A stretch of 64,000 nt of DNA, taken from NCBI RefSeq assembly GCF_009765865.1, contig NZ_LMUQ01000073.1, positions 247,176 through 311,175 of the forward strand. Direction: 5' to 3'. The translations under genes and the position numbers were made by a program. Below, in pieces: positions 54,286 to 63,894 of the stretch (position 1 is the stretch's first letter; every line of letters begins with the position of its first letter). Below the pieces are notes generated by a model. That model was not told the origin of the DNA and did no database searches. It saw only the letters and a program-made list of their open reading frames with translations. This DNA comes from Acidisoma sp. L85. GTDB lineage: Bacteria > Pseudomonadota > Alphaproteobacteria > Acetobacterales > Acetobacteraceae.

Positions 54286-56802
54286 TCACTGCAAAGAAAC
54301 GAGGTGAGCGTCCACCGTCGCACCCGCCGCACCGGCTGCCTGGAAGCTGAAACTCGTCGTGCCGTGTGCCACAATCGCGCCATTCGTCGTGGCATTGCCC
54401 AGCATGTAGACGTTGCCGACATGTGAGAGGATCGTCCCACCCGACAGCCCCGTGATGGCAGAGGCCGTATCGATCTCGACCCGCCAGGCATGCGAGGCCT
54501 TGTCGCTATCGTCGTTCACCGTCACGGTCGCCGTCCGCGCGCCGTTTGACACGTCTCCAATCGCGGCGGTGACATGGCCCGCGAGGCTCGTCGTCACGCT
54601 CGTATTCGTCGCCATTGTGCTGCTGCCATTGGTATTCACAACAGCCGCCTTCGCGGCCACAGTCGCCGCAGCACCAGGCACAAGCGTCGCCGTCGCGCTC
54701 GCGCGGCCAAGCGTCGTGGCCAGAGGATCACTCAGCGCCAGCATGAAGGTCAGCTTGCTCGTGGCCGCGCTGCCGAGAAGATGCACGGCGACAATTTCGC
54801 TCGTGGTGCCTGGCGCGAATGTCAGCGTGCCTGAGGTCGCGGTGTAATTGGTTCCCGCATGCGCCGTGCCGTCCTTGGTGGCATAGGCGATCGTCACGGT
54901 CTTCGTGGAGGCGGCCGAAAGCGTCACCGTGAAATCGACCCCGCTCGGCGCAAGCACGGTGGTGCTGTCCGCCGCGTGATAGAAACCCGGTGTGATCGCC
55001 GCGATCTTCGCTGGATCGACTGTCGCCCAATCATCTTCCAGGATGCCTCCGGTATCGCCGGAGGTCGGGTTCCAGTCCCAATATCCCCAGCTGATACCCT
55101 GCGCGCCGCCAACCCCGCCCGGCGCTTTCATATAAGCGACGAGTTGCTGCATCCATTGCTGGTCGCTCGTGGTTTGCAGCTTGGACCCGTATTCACCGAC
55201 GAAAACCGGCGCCGTGCCTGTCTGATAGAGATTGCCCCAATACTGGTTCCACACCGCGGGCAGGTTGTTCGGGTAATTCGCTGCCGTGAACCAAGGCTGT
55301 CCGCTGACGGAAGCCGGATAGTCATGCGGCGAGTAGACGACCTTATTGGCGGTGGTCAGAACGACAGGGTGGGCCTTCGCGCCCATAAGGTTGCCGCCCC
55401 ACCAAGTGTTGTTGCCCTGGTAGCTCTGCACGCCCTCGACGAACATCAGCCAGCTTTTGTTGACCGTTTGGATCGCGTCGCCCGCCCGCGTCGCGGCGGC
55501 CTCCCAGTCATTCGCGCTGCCATCGCCCCAGGTCGCGGCGCCATGCGGCTCGTTCGAGAGATCCGCGCCGATGACCGTATTGGTCCCGGCATAGCGCGTT
55601 GCCAGCGTCTTCCAGTCGGCGATCCACTGCGCCTCGGTATAGCCGCTGTCGTACCATAGCCCGTTGTCGTTAGGGCCGGAGCCCGCCGCGCTGCGATGGT
55701 CGTCCAGGATGATCTTGAGGCCGAGGGTCCCGGCATAGGCCACAATCTTATCCATGACCTGCAGGCCGTTCAGCCCCTGGAGATCCGGGTTCTTCGTGTA
55801 GTCGATGCCATTCGGCACGCTGGCGCTGTTGAGTAGCTGCAGCGAGAAGGGCAGGCGGATCGTGTTGAAGCCGAGCGAAACCATCTGCTTCATCATGGTC
55901 TGGTAGCTCTGCGCCCAGAGACCCTGCGGCGCGAAGGATGACGTCTCCAGCCCGAACCAATTCACCGCCGCGATCTTCACCGCGTGCCCGCTGGCATCGA
56001 CGATCTGGTTCCCGCTGGTGCTGAGCGCTCCCGCCGGCAGCAACGTGCTTCCGGTCGCCGTTGTGTTGTTGGTTTCGGTGACGCTGACATCGGCCACGGT
56101 CGCGCTGGGCGGAACGTAAGGTGCGGGCGTCACGATGCTGCCGGTGGCGGTCGGGCGCGCGATCACGGCTCCACTCGGCTGGGAAAGCGTGAGGCTATAG
56201 GCTTTCGTGCTGCCGGCGGTGCCGGGATGCGTCGGCACGGTGATGGTCTGGCTCGTGACGCCGGGGGCGAAGGTCAGCGTGCCGCTGGCGGCGTTGTAAT
56301 CCTTCCCGGCAGTGCCCGTGCCGTTGGCGGTCTTATAGCCGACGGTCACGGCGGTCTTGGCGGCGGCGGAAAGCGTTACCGTGAAGCTCTCGTTCAGCGT
56401 CGCGGCGGTGCCCTCCGTGACACTGCTATCTGAGACGGACAGGCTCGGCACGATTGGAGCGGAGGAGAGGGTTGCTCCATTCAGCGTGGCGCTGGTCGGA
56501 AAAACCGGGCTGCCGCCGGTCGCCTGGAAGCCGAAGGCGACATTGCCGCCCACCGCGATGGCGCTGTCATAGGGTAGATTGCCGATCACGTAGTTCGTGC
56601 CCGCGTGGCTGATGATCTGAGCATTCCAAATATTGGTAATCGCATTGGCGAGGTTGAAACTGACCGTCCAGCCGTTGACCGCCGTTTTCCCGGTATTGGT
56701 GATCGTCCCGCTGCCCGTAAAGCCTGTGTCCCAGTCGCTCGTATCGGTGATCGCGAAGGTTGCGCCTGTGCCGGCGAGCGTGGCGGTGGGAGTAGCGGCC
56801 AT
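54286..56802 (-). CDS. Multidomain GH5 cellulase with CBM2 and Calx-beta modules
   Basis: 838-residue putative endoglucanase. Order: CBM2-like domain (about 8-115), Calx-beta (about 118-220), then strand SATVADVSVTE (233-243) of a second Calx-beta. GH5 follows (about 255-610), with general acid Glu418 in ADLSNEPHG and nucleophile Glu537 in VFVGEYGS. The rest of the second Calx-beta follows (about 622-715, VDFTVTLSAASTKTVTIAYA). A degenerate CBM2-like C-terminal domain (about 740-838) closes the protein. The catalytic domain thus appears inserted in the second Calx-beta. No Sec signal peptide is present, so type I secretion or a cytoplasmic or alternative route is implied. Confidence 0.9.
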   Translation of the reverse strand: MAATPTATLAGTGATFAITDTSDWDTGFTGSGTITNTGKTAVNGWTVSFNLANAITNIWNAQIISHAGTNYVIGNLPYDSAIAVGGNVAFGFQATGGSPVFPTSATLNGATLSSAPIVPSLSVSDSSVTEGTAATLNESFTVTLSAAAKTAVTVGYKTANGTGTAGKDYNAASGTLTFAPGVTSQTITVPTHPGTAGSTKAYSLTLSQPSGAVIARPTATGSIVTPAPYVPPSATVADVSVTETNNTTATGSTLLPAGALSTSGNQIVDASGHAVKIAAVNWFGLETSSFAPQGLWAQSYQTMMKQMVSLGFNTIRLPFSLQLLNSASVPNGIDYTKNPDLQGLNGLQVMDKIVAYAGTLGLKIILDDHRSAAGSGPNDNGLWYDSGYTEAQWIADWKTLATRYAGTNTVIGADLSNEPHGAATWGDGSANDWEAAATRAGDAIQTVNKSWLMFVEGVQSYQGNNTWWGGNLMGAKAHPVVLTTANKVVYSPHDYPASVSGQPWFTAANYPNNLPAVWNQYWGNLYQTGTAPVFVGEYGSKLQTTSDQQWMQQLVAYMKAPGGVGGAQGISWGYWDWNPTSGDTGGILEDDWATVDPAKIAAITPGFYHAADSTTVLAPSGVDFTVTLSAASTKTVTIAYATKDGTAHAGTNYTATSGTLTFAPGTTSEIVAVHLLGSAATSKLTFMLALSDPLATTLGRASATATLVPGAAATVAAKAAVVNTNGSSTMATNTSVTTSLAGHVTAAIGDVSNGARTATVTVNDDSDKASHAWRVEIDTASAITGLSGGTILSHVGNVYMLGNATTNGAIVAHGTTSFSFQAAGAAGATVDAHLVSLQ

Positions 56803-56871
56803 GGCGAATGAAATCCTGAGAACGAGATTTGTCGCATTAGCCGATAGCAGTATGTTAACTTTTGTTACAGT

Positions 56872-57999
56872 CTAAATTTCGTGATGAGTCCGCGCCAAAT
56901 CCTCGGCAACTCGGTGCCCGTAGCGCCGCGCCGGACGCTCTATGAGGCGCAGGTTGGCCTCGACGAGCAGGATCAGCAGCGCCGTCGCTACGGCGATCAC
57001 GAAGACGTCCGGCGCCCAGCCTCTAGACGCCACTGGCGGCAGAACCCGCGCCAGCATCGCCCGGGCGATCCAAAAGCTTGGCAAGTGGATGAGGTACAGG
57101 CTGTAGGACCGCTCGCCGATCCAGCCCATGAGGCCACGCCACCGGCCCACGCGGCGGAGATAGCCCCGGTCGAAACTGGCGATCCACACCAGACCCGCCG
57201 CCAGCACCGCCACCAGACCCATATGAAACGGCACGATCGCGTATCGCGCCGCCCCCACCATCAGCACCAGCAGCGTGAAGGGCAGGGGCCGCCAGATCCG
57301 GCTCTCCAGAAATCGGGGCGCCAGTGCCCGAGCCATCGGGCCGCCCTCCGCGAGTGCGATGAGCACCCCCAGCATGATCGCATCCGTCCGGACGAAGGAC
57401 AGCAAGGAACCGAATTGCGGCCGGGGAAGGAGCAGCTGCAGCACCACGCCAAACCCGAGAACCTGTGGCAGAAGCCGCCCGGCAAACACCGCCACGAAGG
57501 GCAACACGAGATAGAACTGCTCCTCCAGCGACAGCGACCAGTAGACCGACAGCACCCCGCAATGTGCCTGACCTGCCACGCAGGCGGCCCAGTGGAAATT
57601 CGCGACATGCAGCACCGCCGCCGTCGCATCGGCGAGATCGAGCTGGATATGGCCAAAAAGATCAGTCCGGCGGGTGACGGCGGAGAGCAGAATGGGAATG
57701 GCGAGCCATAGCCAGGCGCTCGGCGCTAGCCGGAAGAAGCGGCGGATCCAAAATGCCCCGGCCTCGCGCCAGAATGCCTCACCGCTCGCGCCGCGCAGCC
57801 GCGGCAACAATGAGCGCGCGATGACATAGCCGGAAATGCAGAAGAACAGATCGACACCGCACCACAGCCCACCACCGAAATCCCAGCCCAATCCGTGATG
57901 CCATGGCAGCAGCACCTCGACATGGTTCAGGATCACCAACATCACCGCGACGCCCCGCAACACCTCGATCTCCGGGTTGCGCCCTGATGAGGCCTCCAT
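56872..57999 (-). CDS. Acyltransferase family 3 membrane protein (OafA-like)
   Basis: 375 residues with about ten TM segments. Start MEASSGRNPEIEVLRGVAVM with the R/H motif LRGVAVMLVILNHVEVL. Later LFFCISGYVIARSLL, and SLSLEEQFYLVLPF with the catalytic-region E-Q-F-Y block. The C-terminal end is GERSYSLYLIHLPSFWIARA. It O-acylates surface glycans or lipids. Its position beside an EPS initiating transferase suggests EPS acetylation, but this is inference. Confidence 0.9.
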   Translation of the reverse strand: MEASSGRNPEIEVLRGVAVMLVILNHVEVLLPWHHGLGWDFGGGLWCGVDLFFCISGYVIARSLLPRLRGASGEAFWREAGAFWIRRFFRLAPSAWLWLAIPILLSAVTRRTDLFGHIQLDLADATAAVLHVANFHWAACVAGQAHCGVLSVYWSLSLEEQFYLVLPFVAVFAGRLLPQVLGFGVVLQLLLPRPQFGSLLSFVRTDAIMLGVLIALAEGGPMARALAPRFLESRIWRPLPFTLLVLMVGAARYAIVPFHMGLVAVLAAGLVWIASFDRGYLRRVGRWRGLMGWIGERSYSLYLIHLPSFWIARAMLARVLPPVASRGWAPDVFVIAVATALLILLVEANLRLIERPARRYGHRVAEDLARTHHEI

Positions 58000-58009
58000 C
58001 GCGTTGCTG

Positions 58010-58774
58010 CTACAACAAGCCCTCCCGGCGGAAACTCAGCCACCGCCCATTGCCGACGATGACGTGATCATGCAGCACGATGGAAAGCGGCTCCGCGGCC
58101 TCGCGGATCGACCGCGTCATCGTGATATCCTGCTGCGACGGCGTGGGATCGCCGCTCGGGTGGTTGTGCACCAGGATCAGCGCAGTGGCGCTGAGCTCCA
58201 AACCGCGCCGCACGATCTCGCGCGGATAGACAGGCGTAAGGTTAACCGTACCGCGCCCCTGCGCCTCATCCGCCAACAAGCGATTGCGCGTGTCGAGATA
58301 GAGCACACGGAAATGTTCCACCCGCTCGCGCGCCAGCACGGCATTGAGATATTCCATGAGCCGATCCCAGCTTTTGAGAACCGGCTGATCCATAACCTCG
58401 GCCCGCATAAGCCGCAGAGCCGCCGCCTGTATCGTCTTCAGCGCCGCGATTCCCGCGTCGCCCATACCCTCGACCTCGCGGAGTTCCTGCGCCGACGCCG
58501 AGATACATCCGGCATAGCTGCGAAAACGCGCGAGCAGAGCACGCGCGATTGCCTTGGTGTCCCGCCGCGGCAACGCCAGGAACAGCGTCATTTCCAGTAC
58601 TTCGTGATCGGCCAAAGCCTCCGGCCCCGCTCGCAGCAACCGCAATCGCATGCGGTCGCGATGCCCTTCCGAGCCCACCGGCGCGGAAGCCGCGGACTGC
58701 GCAGAGAGCGGAGGACACAGCGTGCCTAGCAGATCTCCGGCTTCAGAGAGTTCGGACTGTCGTGGCTTTGCCAT
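58010..58774 (-). CDS. radC: RadC/JAB1-domain DNA repair-associated protein
   Basis: 254 residues starting MAKPRQSELSEAGD. N-terminal helix-hairpin-helix-type region (ALARFRSYAGC... EVEGMGDAGIAALK), then the MPN/JAMM metalloprotein domain: ILVHNHPSGDPTPSQQDI with the HxHx(7)D zinc motif. The biochemical role is unsettled in the family. It lies 10 bp upstream of the acyltransferase start on the same strand. Confidence 0.93.
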   Translation of the reverse strand: MAKPRQSELSEAGDLLGTLCPPLSAQSAASAPVGSEGHRDRMRLRLLRAGPEALADHEVLEMTLFLALPRRDTKAIARALLARFRSYAGCISASAQELREVEGMGDAGIAALKTIQAAALRLMRAEVMDQPVLKSWDRLMEYLNAVLARERVEHFRVLYLDTRNRLLADEAQGRGTVNLTPVYPREIVRRGLELSATALILVHNHPSGDPTPSQQDITMTRSIREAAEPLSIVLHDHVIVGNGRWLSFRREGLL

Positions 58775-58845
58775 TGCGGCAGCCTGCCACGGCGCCACGT
58801 CAAGGCAAAGATGTTTCGATAACGAATCGTAAGCCGCTCGTGCGC

Positions 58846-59541
58846 CTAAGCCAGAGCCAGCTCCACCGCCGCCTCGACATGCAGTCCCGTCGTATCGAAC
58901 ATCGGGATGCCGGGTCGGTCGGATTGCGTGATGAGCAGCGGGATCTCGGTGCAACCGAGAATGACGCCCTCGCTACCCTGCGCCGCCAGCCGATCGACGA
59001 CCGCAAGGTAAGTCGCCCGCGCGCTATCGGTGAACTGCCCGCGGCAAAGCTCGTCGAAGATGATGCGGTCGAGCACGTCCTGCTCCTCGGGCACCGGCAC
59101 GTCGATGCGGATCCCGAACTGCTCCGTGTAGCGGCGCCGCAGAAATTCCGTCGCCATCGTCGGCTTTGTTCCGAGCAAGGCAATGCGCGAGAGCCCAGCC
59201 GCCTGGATCGCCCGCGCGGTCGGATCAACGATATGCAGAAACGGAATCGCGCGGCCCGCCGTGAAAACATCCGCCAGGCGATGCAGCGTGTTCGAGACGC
59301 AAAGGAAGAAATCGGCCCCGGCCGCTTCCAGCGCCGCCGCGCGATCCGCGAGGTAGGCGCCCATCACCTCCCAGCGGCCGTTGTGCACGCAGTCCGTGCA
59401 GAAAGCGAAATTCATCGAGGTCATCACAAGTTCGGCGGTATTCCAGCCTCCCAGCCGAGCATTCACCGCCGCATTCAGCCGCCGGTAGTAATCGGCCGTC
59501 GCCACATCGCTCGATCCGCCGATGATACCAATGCGCTTCAA
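58846..59541 (-). CDS. Aspartate/glutamate racemase family protein with Ser83/Cys197
   Basis: 231 residues: [20 protein letters not shown], then [12 protein letters not shown]. The first half-site reads CVSNTLHR and the second LGCTEIPLL. By position the first catalytic Cys is Ser83 while Cys197 is kept. E. coli YgeA has Cys at both, and an L-Asp/Glu-specific relative is recalled with Thr83. The start overlaps the argF stop by ATGA, so it is made with arginine-pathway enzymes. Substrate could be Asp, Glu or a basic amino acid. Confidence 0.85.
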   Translation of the reverse strand: MKRIGIIGGSSDVATADYYRRLNAAVNARLGGWNTAELVMTSMNFAFCTDCVHNGRWEVMGAYLADRAAALEAAGADFFLCVSNTLHRLADVFTAGRAIPFLHIVDPTARAIQAAGLSRIALLGTKPTMATEFLRRRYTEQFGIRIDVPVPEEQDVLDRIIFDELCRGQFTDSARATYLAVVDRLAAQGSEGVILGCTEIPLLITQSDRPGIPMFDTTGLHVEAAVELALA

Positions 59542-60464
59542 CCGCCAGCTCCGCCGCCGCCGAGCGCCCAGATGAGGATCCCCTTCTGTGCATGCAGCCG
59601 GTTCTCCGCCTCGTCGAACACCACCGAATAGGGGCCGTCGATCACCGCCGCCGTCACCTCTTCTCCGCGATGCGCGGGGAGGCAGTGCATGAACAGCGCA
59701 TCCGGCGCCGCCTGCGCCATCACCGCCTCCGTCACGCGGAACGGCGCCAGCAGATTGTGGCGGCTCTCCCCCGCATCATCGGCCATGCTGACCCAGGTAT
59801 CGGTCACCACGCACCGAGCATCGCGCACCGCCGCCAGCGGATCCTCCCCGAGCTCCACCCGCGCCCCTTCCGCGCGTGCCCAGTCCAGCACCCTGCGCGG
59901 CGGGGCGAGTTCGTTCGGCGTCGCCAGCCGCAGGTGGAAGCGGAAGCGCGCGGCGGCCTCGATCCAGCTACGCGCGACATTATTGCCGTCGCCCAGCCAG
60001 GCGATGGTCTGGCCGGAGATCGGCCCGCGATGCTCCTCGAAGGTCAGCACATCCGCCATGATCTGGCAGGGATGAGACGCCGCGGTGAGACCGTTGATCA
60101 CCGGCACCGTCGCATGCCGCGCGAGTTCCTGCAGCTTCTCGGGTTGATCGGTCCGCAGCATGATCGCATCGACATAACGCGACAGCACCCGCGCCGTATC
60201 CGCGACAGTCTCGCCCCGGCCGAGCTGCATCTCGCGCCCCGACAGCACCACCACATCGCCGCCGAGTTCGCGTACGGCGAGTTCAAAGCTCACCCGCGTG
60301 CGGGTACTCGGCTTCTCGAAAATGAGAGCCACGGTCTTGTCAGTCAGCGGCTTGGCATGCCCGCGCCTGTCGGATTTGCAAACGGCGGCACTCTCCAGCA
60401 TTCCCCGCAGGGTCGCGCTGTCGATATCGCTGAGATCGAGGAAGTGGCGCGGCCTGCCGCTCAT
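59538..60464 (-). CDS. argF: Ornithine carbamoyltransferase
   Basis: 308 residues. Start [16 protein letters not shown]. Carbamoyl-phosphate site [20 protein letters not shown], then [16 protein letters not shown], and ornithine-binding [13 protein letters not shown]. It converts ornithine to citrulline. ATGA overlap with argD upstream and with the racemase downstream makes a three-gene operon. Confidence 0.96.
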   Translation of the reverse strand: MSGRPRHFLDLSDIDSATLRGMLESAAVCKSDRRGHAKPLTDKTVALIFEKPSTRTRVSFELAVRELGGDVVVLSGREMQLGRGETVADTARVLSRYVDAIMLRTDQPEKLQELARHATVPVINGLTAASHPCQIMADVLTFEEHRGPISGQTIAWLGDGNNVARSWIEAAARFRFHLRLATPNELAPPRRVLDWARAEGARVELGEDPLAAVRDARCVVTDTWVSMADDAGESRHNLLAPFRVTEAVMAQAAPDALFMHCLPAHRGEEVTAAVIDGPYSVVFDEAENRLHAQKGILIWALGGGGAGG

Positions 60465-61657
60465 GGCGAAGCCGCTTCCTTCGCCGGCAATGTGCATCGC
60501 GCGGCGGCGCGCGCGAGGCGGCTAAGCGCTTCGTCGCATTCCGTATTCGAGATAATGAGCGGAGGCACGAGACGCAGCACATTGTCCCCTGCGCCCACCG
60601 TCAGCAGACCTTCGGCGAGGCAGGCCGCCTGCAACTCGGTATTGGGCACGCCGCAGCGCAGACCGATCAGCAGACCCTGGCCACGGATCTCGGTAATGAT
60701 GCCGGGGTGCTCGCGCATCAGCTTGCCCAGCCCCGCGCGCAGATACTCGGCCGTGCGCGCGACCCCATCGAGGAAGCCCGGCGCGAGCACGACATCCAGC
60801 ACCGCGTTGCCGGCGGCGCAGGCGAGGGGGTTGCCGCCGAAAGTCGTGCCATGACTGCCGGGGCGCAGATGCTGCGCCACTTCCTCGCGCGCCAGCACGG
60901 CGCCTATCGGAAAGCCGCCGCCGAGACCTTTTGCCAGCGAAATGGCATCCGGCGTGATGCCCGCCCACTCATGCGCGAAGAGCTTGCCTGTGCGACCCAT
61001 GCCGGTCTGGATTTCGTCGAGCCCCAGGAACAGGCCAAACTCGTCGCAAGCCGCACGCAGGCCGCGCAGAAAATCGGGCACGGCATTGCGGATGCCGCTC
61101 TCACCCTGGATCGGCTCGGCGATGATGCCGGCGGTCTCCGGCCCGATCGCGTCGCGCAGTGCGTTGAGGTTGTTGAACGGCACGTGGTCGAAACCATCCA
61201 CGGGCGGCCCAAAGCCCTTGATATAGGCCGGGTTGCCGGTGGCGGAGATCATCGCCAGCGTGCGGCCGTGAAACGCGCCATCGAAGCAGATGATGCGCCA
61301 GCGCTCGGGATGGCCAGTTTCGGCCTGCGCCTTCCGCAGCATCTTGACCATGCCCTCGTTCGCCTCGGCGCCCGAGTTGCAGAAGAACACGCTGTCCGCG
61401 AAGCTCGCCGCCACCAGCCGCGCCGCGAGCCGCTCGGCTTCGGGCACGCGATAGAGGTTGGAGACATGCATGACGCGTCCGGCCTGCGCCGCGATGGCGG
61501 CCGTCAGACCCGCATGACCATGGCCGAGCAGCGAGGTCGCGATGCCCGCGCCGAAGTCAAGGAATCGTCGGCCATCCGTCGCATACAGCCAAGCGCCTTC
61601 GCCCCGCTCGAAAGCGAGGTCGGCGCGGTTGTAGTTCGGCATCAGCGCAGCGATCAT
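60461..61657 (-). CDS. argD: Acetylornithine aminotransferase
   Basis: 398-residue class III PLP aminotransferase. Start [20 protein letters not shown]; cofactor region [57 protein letters not shown] Lys in [18 protein letters not shown]. Acts in arginine biosynthesis and may share the succinyl-diaminopimelate transaminase role. Divergent from recX across 84 bp. Confidence 0.95.
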   Translation of the reverse strand: MIAALMPNYNRADLAFERGEGAWLYATDGRRFLDFGAGIATSLLGHGHAGLTAAIAAQAGRVMHVSNLYRVPEAERLAARLVAASFADSVFFCNSGAEANEGMVKMLRKAQAETGHPERWRIICFDGAFHGRTLAMISATGNPAYIKGFGPPVDGFDHVPFNNLNALRDAIGPETAGIIAEPIQGESGIRNAVPDFLRGLRAACDEFGLFLGLDEIQTGMGRTGKLFAHEWAGITPDAISLAKGLGGGFPIGAVLAREEVAQHLRPGSHGTTFGGNPLACAAGNAVLDVVLAPGFLDGVARTAEYLRAGLGKLMREHPGIITEIRGQGLLIGLRCGVPNTELQAACLAEGLLTVGAGDNVLRLVPPLIISNTECDEALSRLARAAARCTLPAKEAASP

Positions 61658-61741
61658 GCGAACCTTCCAGGCACGGAAAGCAGCGATGTATGGGATCCGG
61701 GACCTATGACGTCAATCAATCCCCCGATGGCAGGTTAATGC

Positions 61742-62350
61742 ATGGCGCGCAGCGAGCCGGGACGCATGGACGAGGCGAGTCTGCGGGAGGGGGCGCTCGC
61801 CCATATGCTGCGCTACGGCGGCACGGGCGCGTCCCTCACGCGCGCGCTCGACAAACGGATTCATCGCTGGGCGGAGGCGATGGGCGCGGCGGAGGGCGCC
61901 GATCGCGAGACCTTGGCGACGCAGGCGGAAAGCTGGCGAGCGGTGGCGCGGCAGGTGGTGGAAAGCCTCACCAAACTCGGCGCGGTCAATGATGCCGCCT
62001 TTGCCGAAAGCCGCGCGAGGCGCCTGCGCCGCACCGGCGGCTCCCGCCGCGCCGTCCTGGCCCATCTCGGCGCCAAAGGCGTGGGAAGCGAGACCGCCGC
62101 GACGGCCGTGCCGGAGAACGAAACCGCGGAACTGGCCGCCGCCCTGATCTTCGCCCGCCGCCGAAGGGTCGGGCCCTATTCCACAGAAGGCGGTCGGGCC
62201 CTCGAGCCAATGCGCGTCATGGCCGCCTTCGGCCGTGCCGGTTTCGGCTCCGCCGTGACCCGCCGCGTGCTCGCCTGCGACAGGGACGAGGCGGAGGACG
62301 TCATCCGCCGCGCCGCCAGCGGCGAGCCGCTCGCCGATCCCTTTGGCTAG
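61742..62350 (+). CDS. recX: RecX-family regulatory protein
   Basis: 202 residues composed of repeated three-helix motifs: AHMLRYGGTGASLTRALDKR, ESLTKLGAVNDAAFAESRAR, RLRRTGGSRRAVLAHLGAKG, and AAFGRAGFGSAVTRRVL. RecX modulates RecA filaments. recA is not adjacent here. A composite palindrome follows, then the convergent MFS gene. Confidence 0.85.
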   Translation: MARSEPGRMDEASLREGALAHMLRYGGTGASLTRALDKRIHRWAEAMGAAEGADRETLATQAESWRAVARQVVESLTKLGAVNDAAFAESRARRLRRTGGSRRAVLAHLGAKGVGSETAATAVPENETAELAAALIFARRRRVGPYSTEGGRALEPMRVMAAFGRAGFGSAVTRRVLACDRDEAEDVIRRAASGEPLADPFG

Positions 62351-62389
62351 GGTATGATGTCTCCAGATTGAACCGCGCTCATTCCACCA

Positions 62390-62481
62390 CGTCATCCTCT
62401 CCGAGGATCAACGCCTTGCCTGCGTGACGAAGGCAAGGCTTGGATGGCACGGGGTGCCGAACGCCTTCGCGTGCCGTGACG
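62390..62481. repeat. Composite palindromic intergenic element, copy C
   Basis: Begins CGTCAT (62390-62395), hairpin ATCCTC/GAGGAT near 62394-62408, middle GCCTTGCC (62413-62420)/GGCAAGGC (62432-62439), a diverged third part containing ACGCCTTCGCGTGCC, and ends GTGACG (62476-62481). It shares the architecture of copies A and B but is more degenerate. Between the convergent recX and MFS genes. Confidence 0.7.
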
Positions 62482-62529
62482 AATCCGTTGGGTCGCCGCT
62501 CACTCCTGGATCTTCACCCGTGGCCTCCC

Positions 62530-63831
62530 TCAGGCAGCCGATGGGCTAAGCTGGCTGCTCGCCTTGTTGATGAAGACCGACAGGAAGGCCGCTCCCACCG
62601 CCAGCAATCCCGCAACAATAAAAGCCGGCATGTAACTGCCGTCCAACGTCCGCACGGCGCCGGCGAAGAAGGCGGCGCTGGCGGCACCAAGCTGGTGCCC
62701 TGCCACCACCCAGCCGAAGATCAGCGGCGCCCGCGTCTCCCCGAAAGCATCATTCGCGAGACGCAACGTCGGCGGCACGGTCGCGATCCAGTCCAACCCG
62801 AAGAACACGGCGAAGGTCGAAAGCCCGATTACGTCGAAGCCGGAGAAGGGCAGGTAGATCAGCGCCAATCCGCGGAGCCCGTAATACATGAAGAGCAGTT
62901 TTCGGGAATCGAAACGGTCGGTCAGCCAGCCGGACCCCGTTGTTCCGATCAGGTCGAAGATCCCCATCAGCGCCAAAAGCCCGGCCGCACGAACCTCGGG
63001 AATGCCGTGGTCGCTGCAGAGCGCGATGAGATGGGTGCCGACGATGCCGTTGGTCGTGAAGCCACAGACGAAGAAGCTCGCGAAGAGCAGCCAGAAGGTG
63101 CGGCTTTTCACACCCTCTGCCAAAGCGCCGAAGGCGTTGCGCAGCGGCGGCACGAGCGGTGGGGGAGGCGGCAGGTAGCTCGGCTCGGCGCCCCAAGGCA
63201 CCAGCCCGATCGAAGCAGGCCGCTCCGGCACCAGCAATGCGAAGAGGGGCGCCACCAGCAGGGTCGCCGCCGCGACGGTCAGAACCACCGGCCGCCAGCC
63301 GGCGGAAGTCGCGATGGCGGAGAGGGCAGGGGTGAAGATAAGCGTTCCGGTCGCCGTGCTCGCCGTCAGCAGCCCCATCGCCAGGCCGCGATTGGTGGTG
63401 AACCAGCGGTTGACGATGATGGCCCCCAGCACATTGGCGACGCAGCCGGTCGCGATGCCGGACAGCACACCCCATGTGGCAACGAGCTGCCAAGGCACCG
63501 TCATGAAGGAGCTAGCACCCGTCGCGGCCGACATGCCGATGAGCGCGATGGTCACCACCCGCCGGACGCCAAACCGCTGGATCAGCGCGCCTGCGAAGGG
63601 ACCCATCAGCCCGTAGAGGAAGATGCCGATCGCGGCGGCCAGCGCGATAATGGCGCGGCTCCAGCCGAAGCTGTGTTGCAGCGGCACCATCAGCACGCCC
63701 GGCGTGCCTCGCAAACCCGCAGAGACAAGCAGCGCCAGAAAGGCAACGCCCACCACCACAAAGATATAGCGCTTGCCGAAAGGGCGGCGCGCTGGCGGCA
63801 CAGTCAGGGGAACGGCCGAACTGGATTGCAT
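62530..63831 (-). CDS. MFS transporter
   Basis: 433 residues with 12 predicted TM helices. Start MQSSSAVPLTVPPARRPFGK; the A-motif-like loop follows TM2 (GALIQRFGVRRVVTIALIG) and recurs after TM8 (GWLTDRFDSRKLLFMYYGL). There is a cytoplasmic Pro-rich loop between halves (YLPPPPPLVPPLR). It resembles oxalate/formate- or monocarboxylate-type MFS proteins, but the substrate is not assigned. Confidence 0.9.
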   Translation of the reverse strand: MQSSSAVPLTVPPARRPFGKRYIFVVVGVAFLALLVSAGLRGTPGVLMVPLQHSFGWSRAIIALAAAIGIFLYGLMGPFAGALIQRFGVRRVVTIALIGMSAATGASSFMTVPWQLVATWGVLSGIATGCVANVLGAIIVNRWFTTNRGLAMGLLTASTATGTLIFTPALSAIATSAGWRPVVLTVAAATLLVAPLFALLVPERPASIGLVPWGAEPSYLPPPPPLVPPLRNAFGALAEGVKSRTFWLLFASFFVCGFTTNGIVGTHLIALCSDHGIPEVRAAGLLALMGIFDLIGTTGSGWLTDRFDSRKLLFMYYGLRGLALIYLPFSGFDVIGLSTFAVFFGLDWIATVPPTLRLANDAFGETRAPLIFGWVVAGHQLGAASAAFFAGAVRTLDGSYMPAFIVAGLLAVGAAFLSVFINKASSQLSPSAA

Positions 63832-63894
63832 GACGCAATCCTAGGCCGGGTGGAGCGGATAGTAGAAGAGGCGATAGCGCAGCCGGAGGGTTGC

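Noticed and set aside
59592..60854. 420-codon plus-strand frame opposite argF/argD
   Set aside because: Antisense of overlapping arginine genes with intact catalytic motifs.
60707..61738. 343-codon plus-strand frame opposite argD
   Set aside because: Antisense of a clear PLP aminotransferase; no protein-like features.
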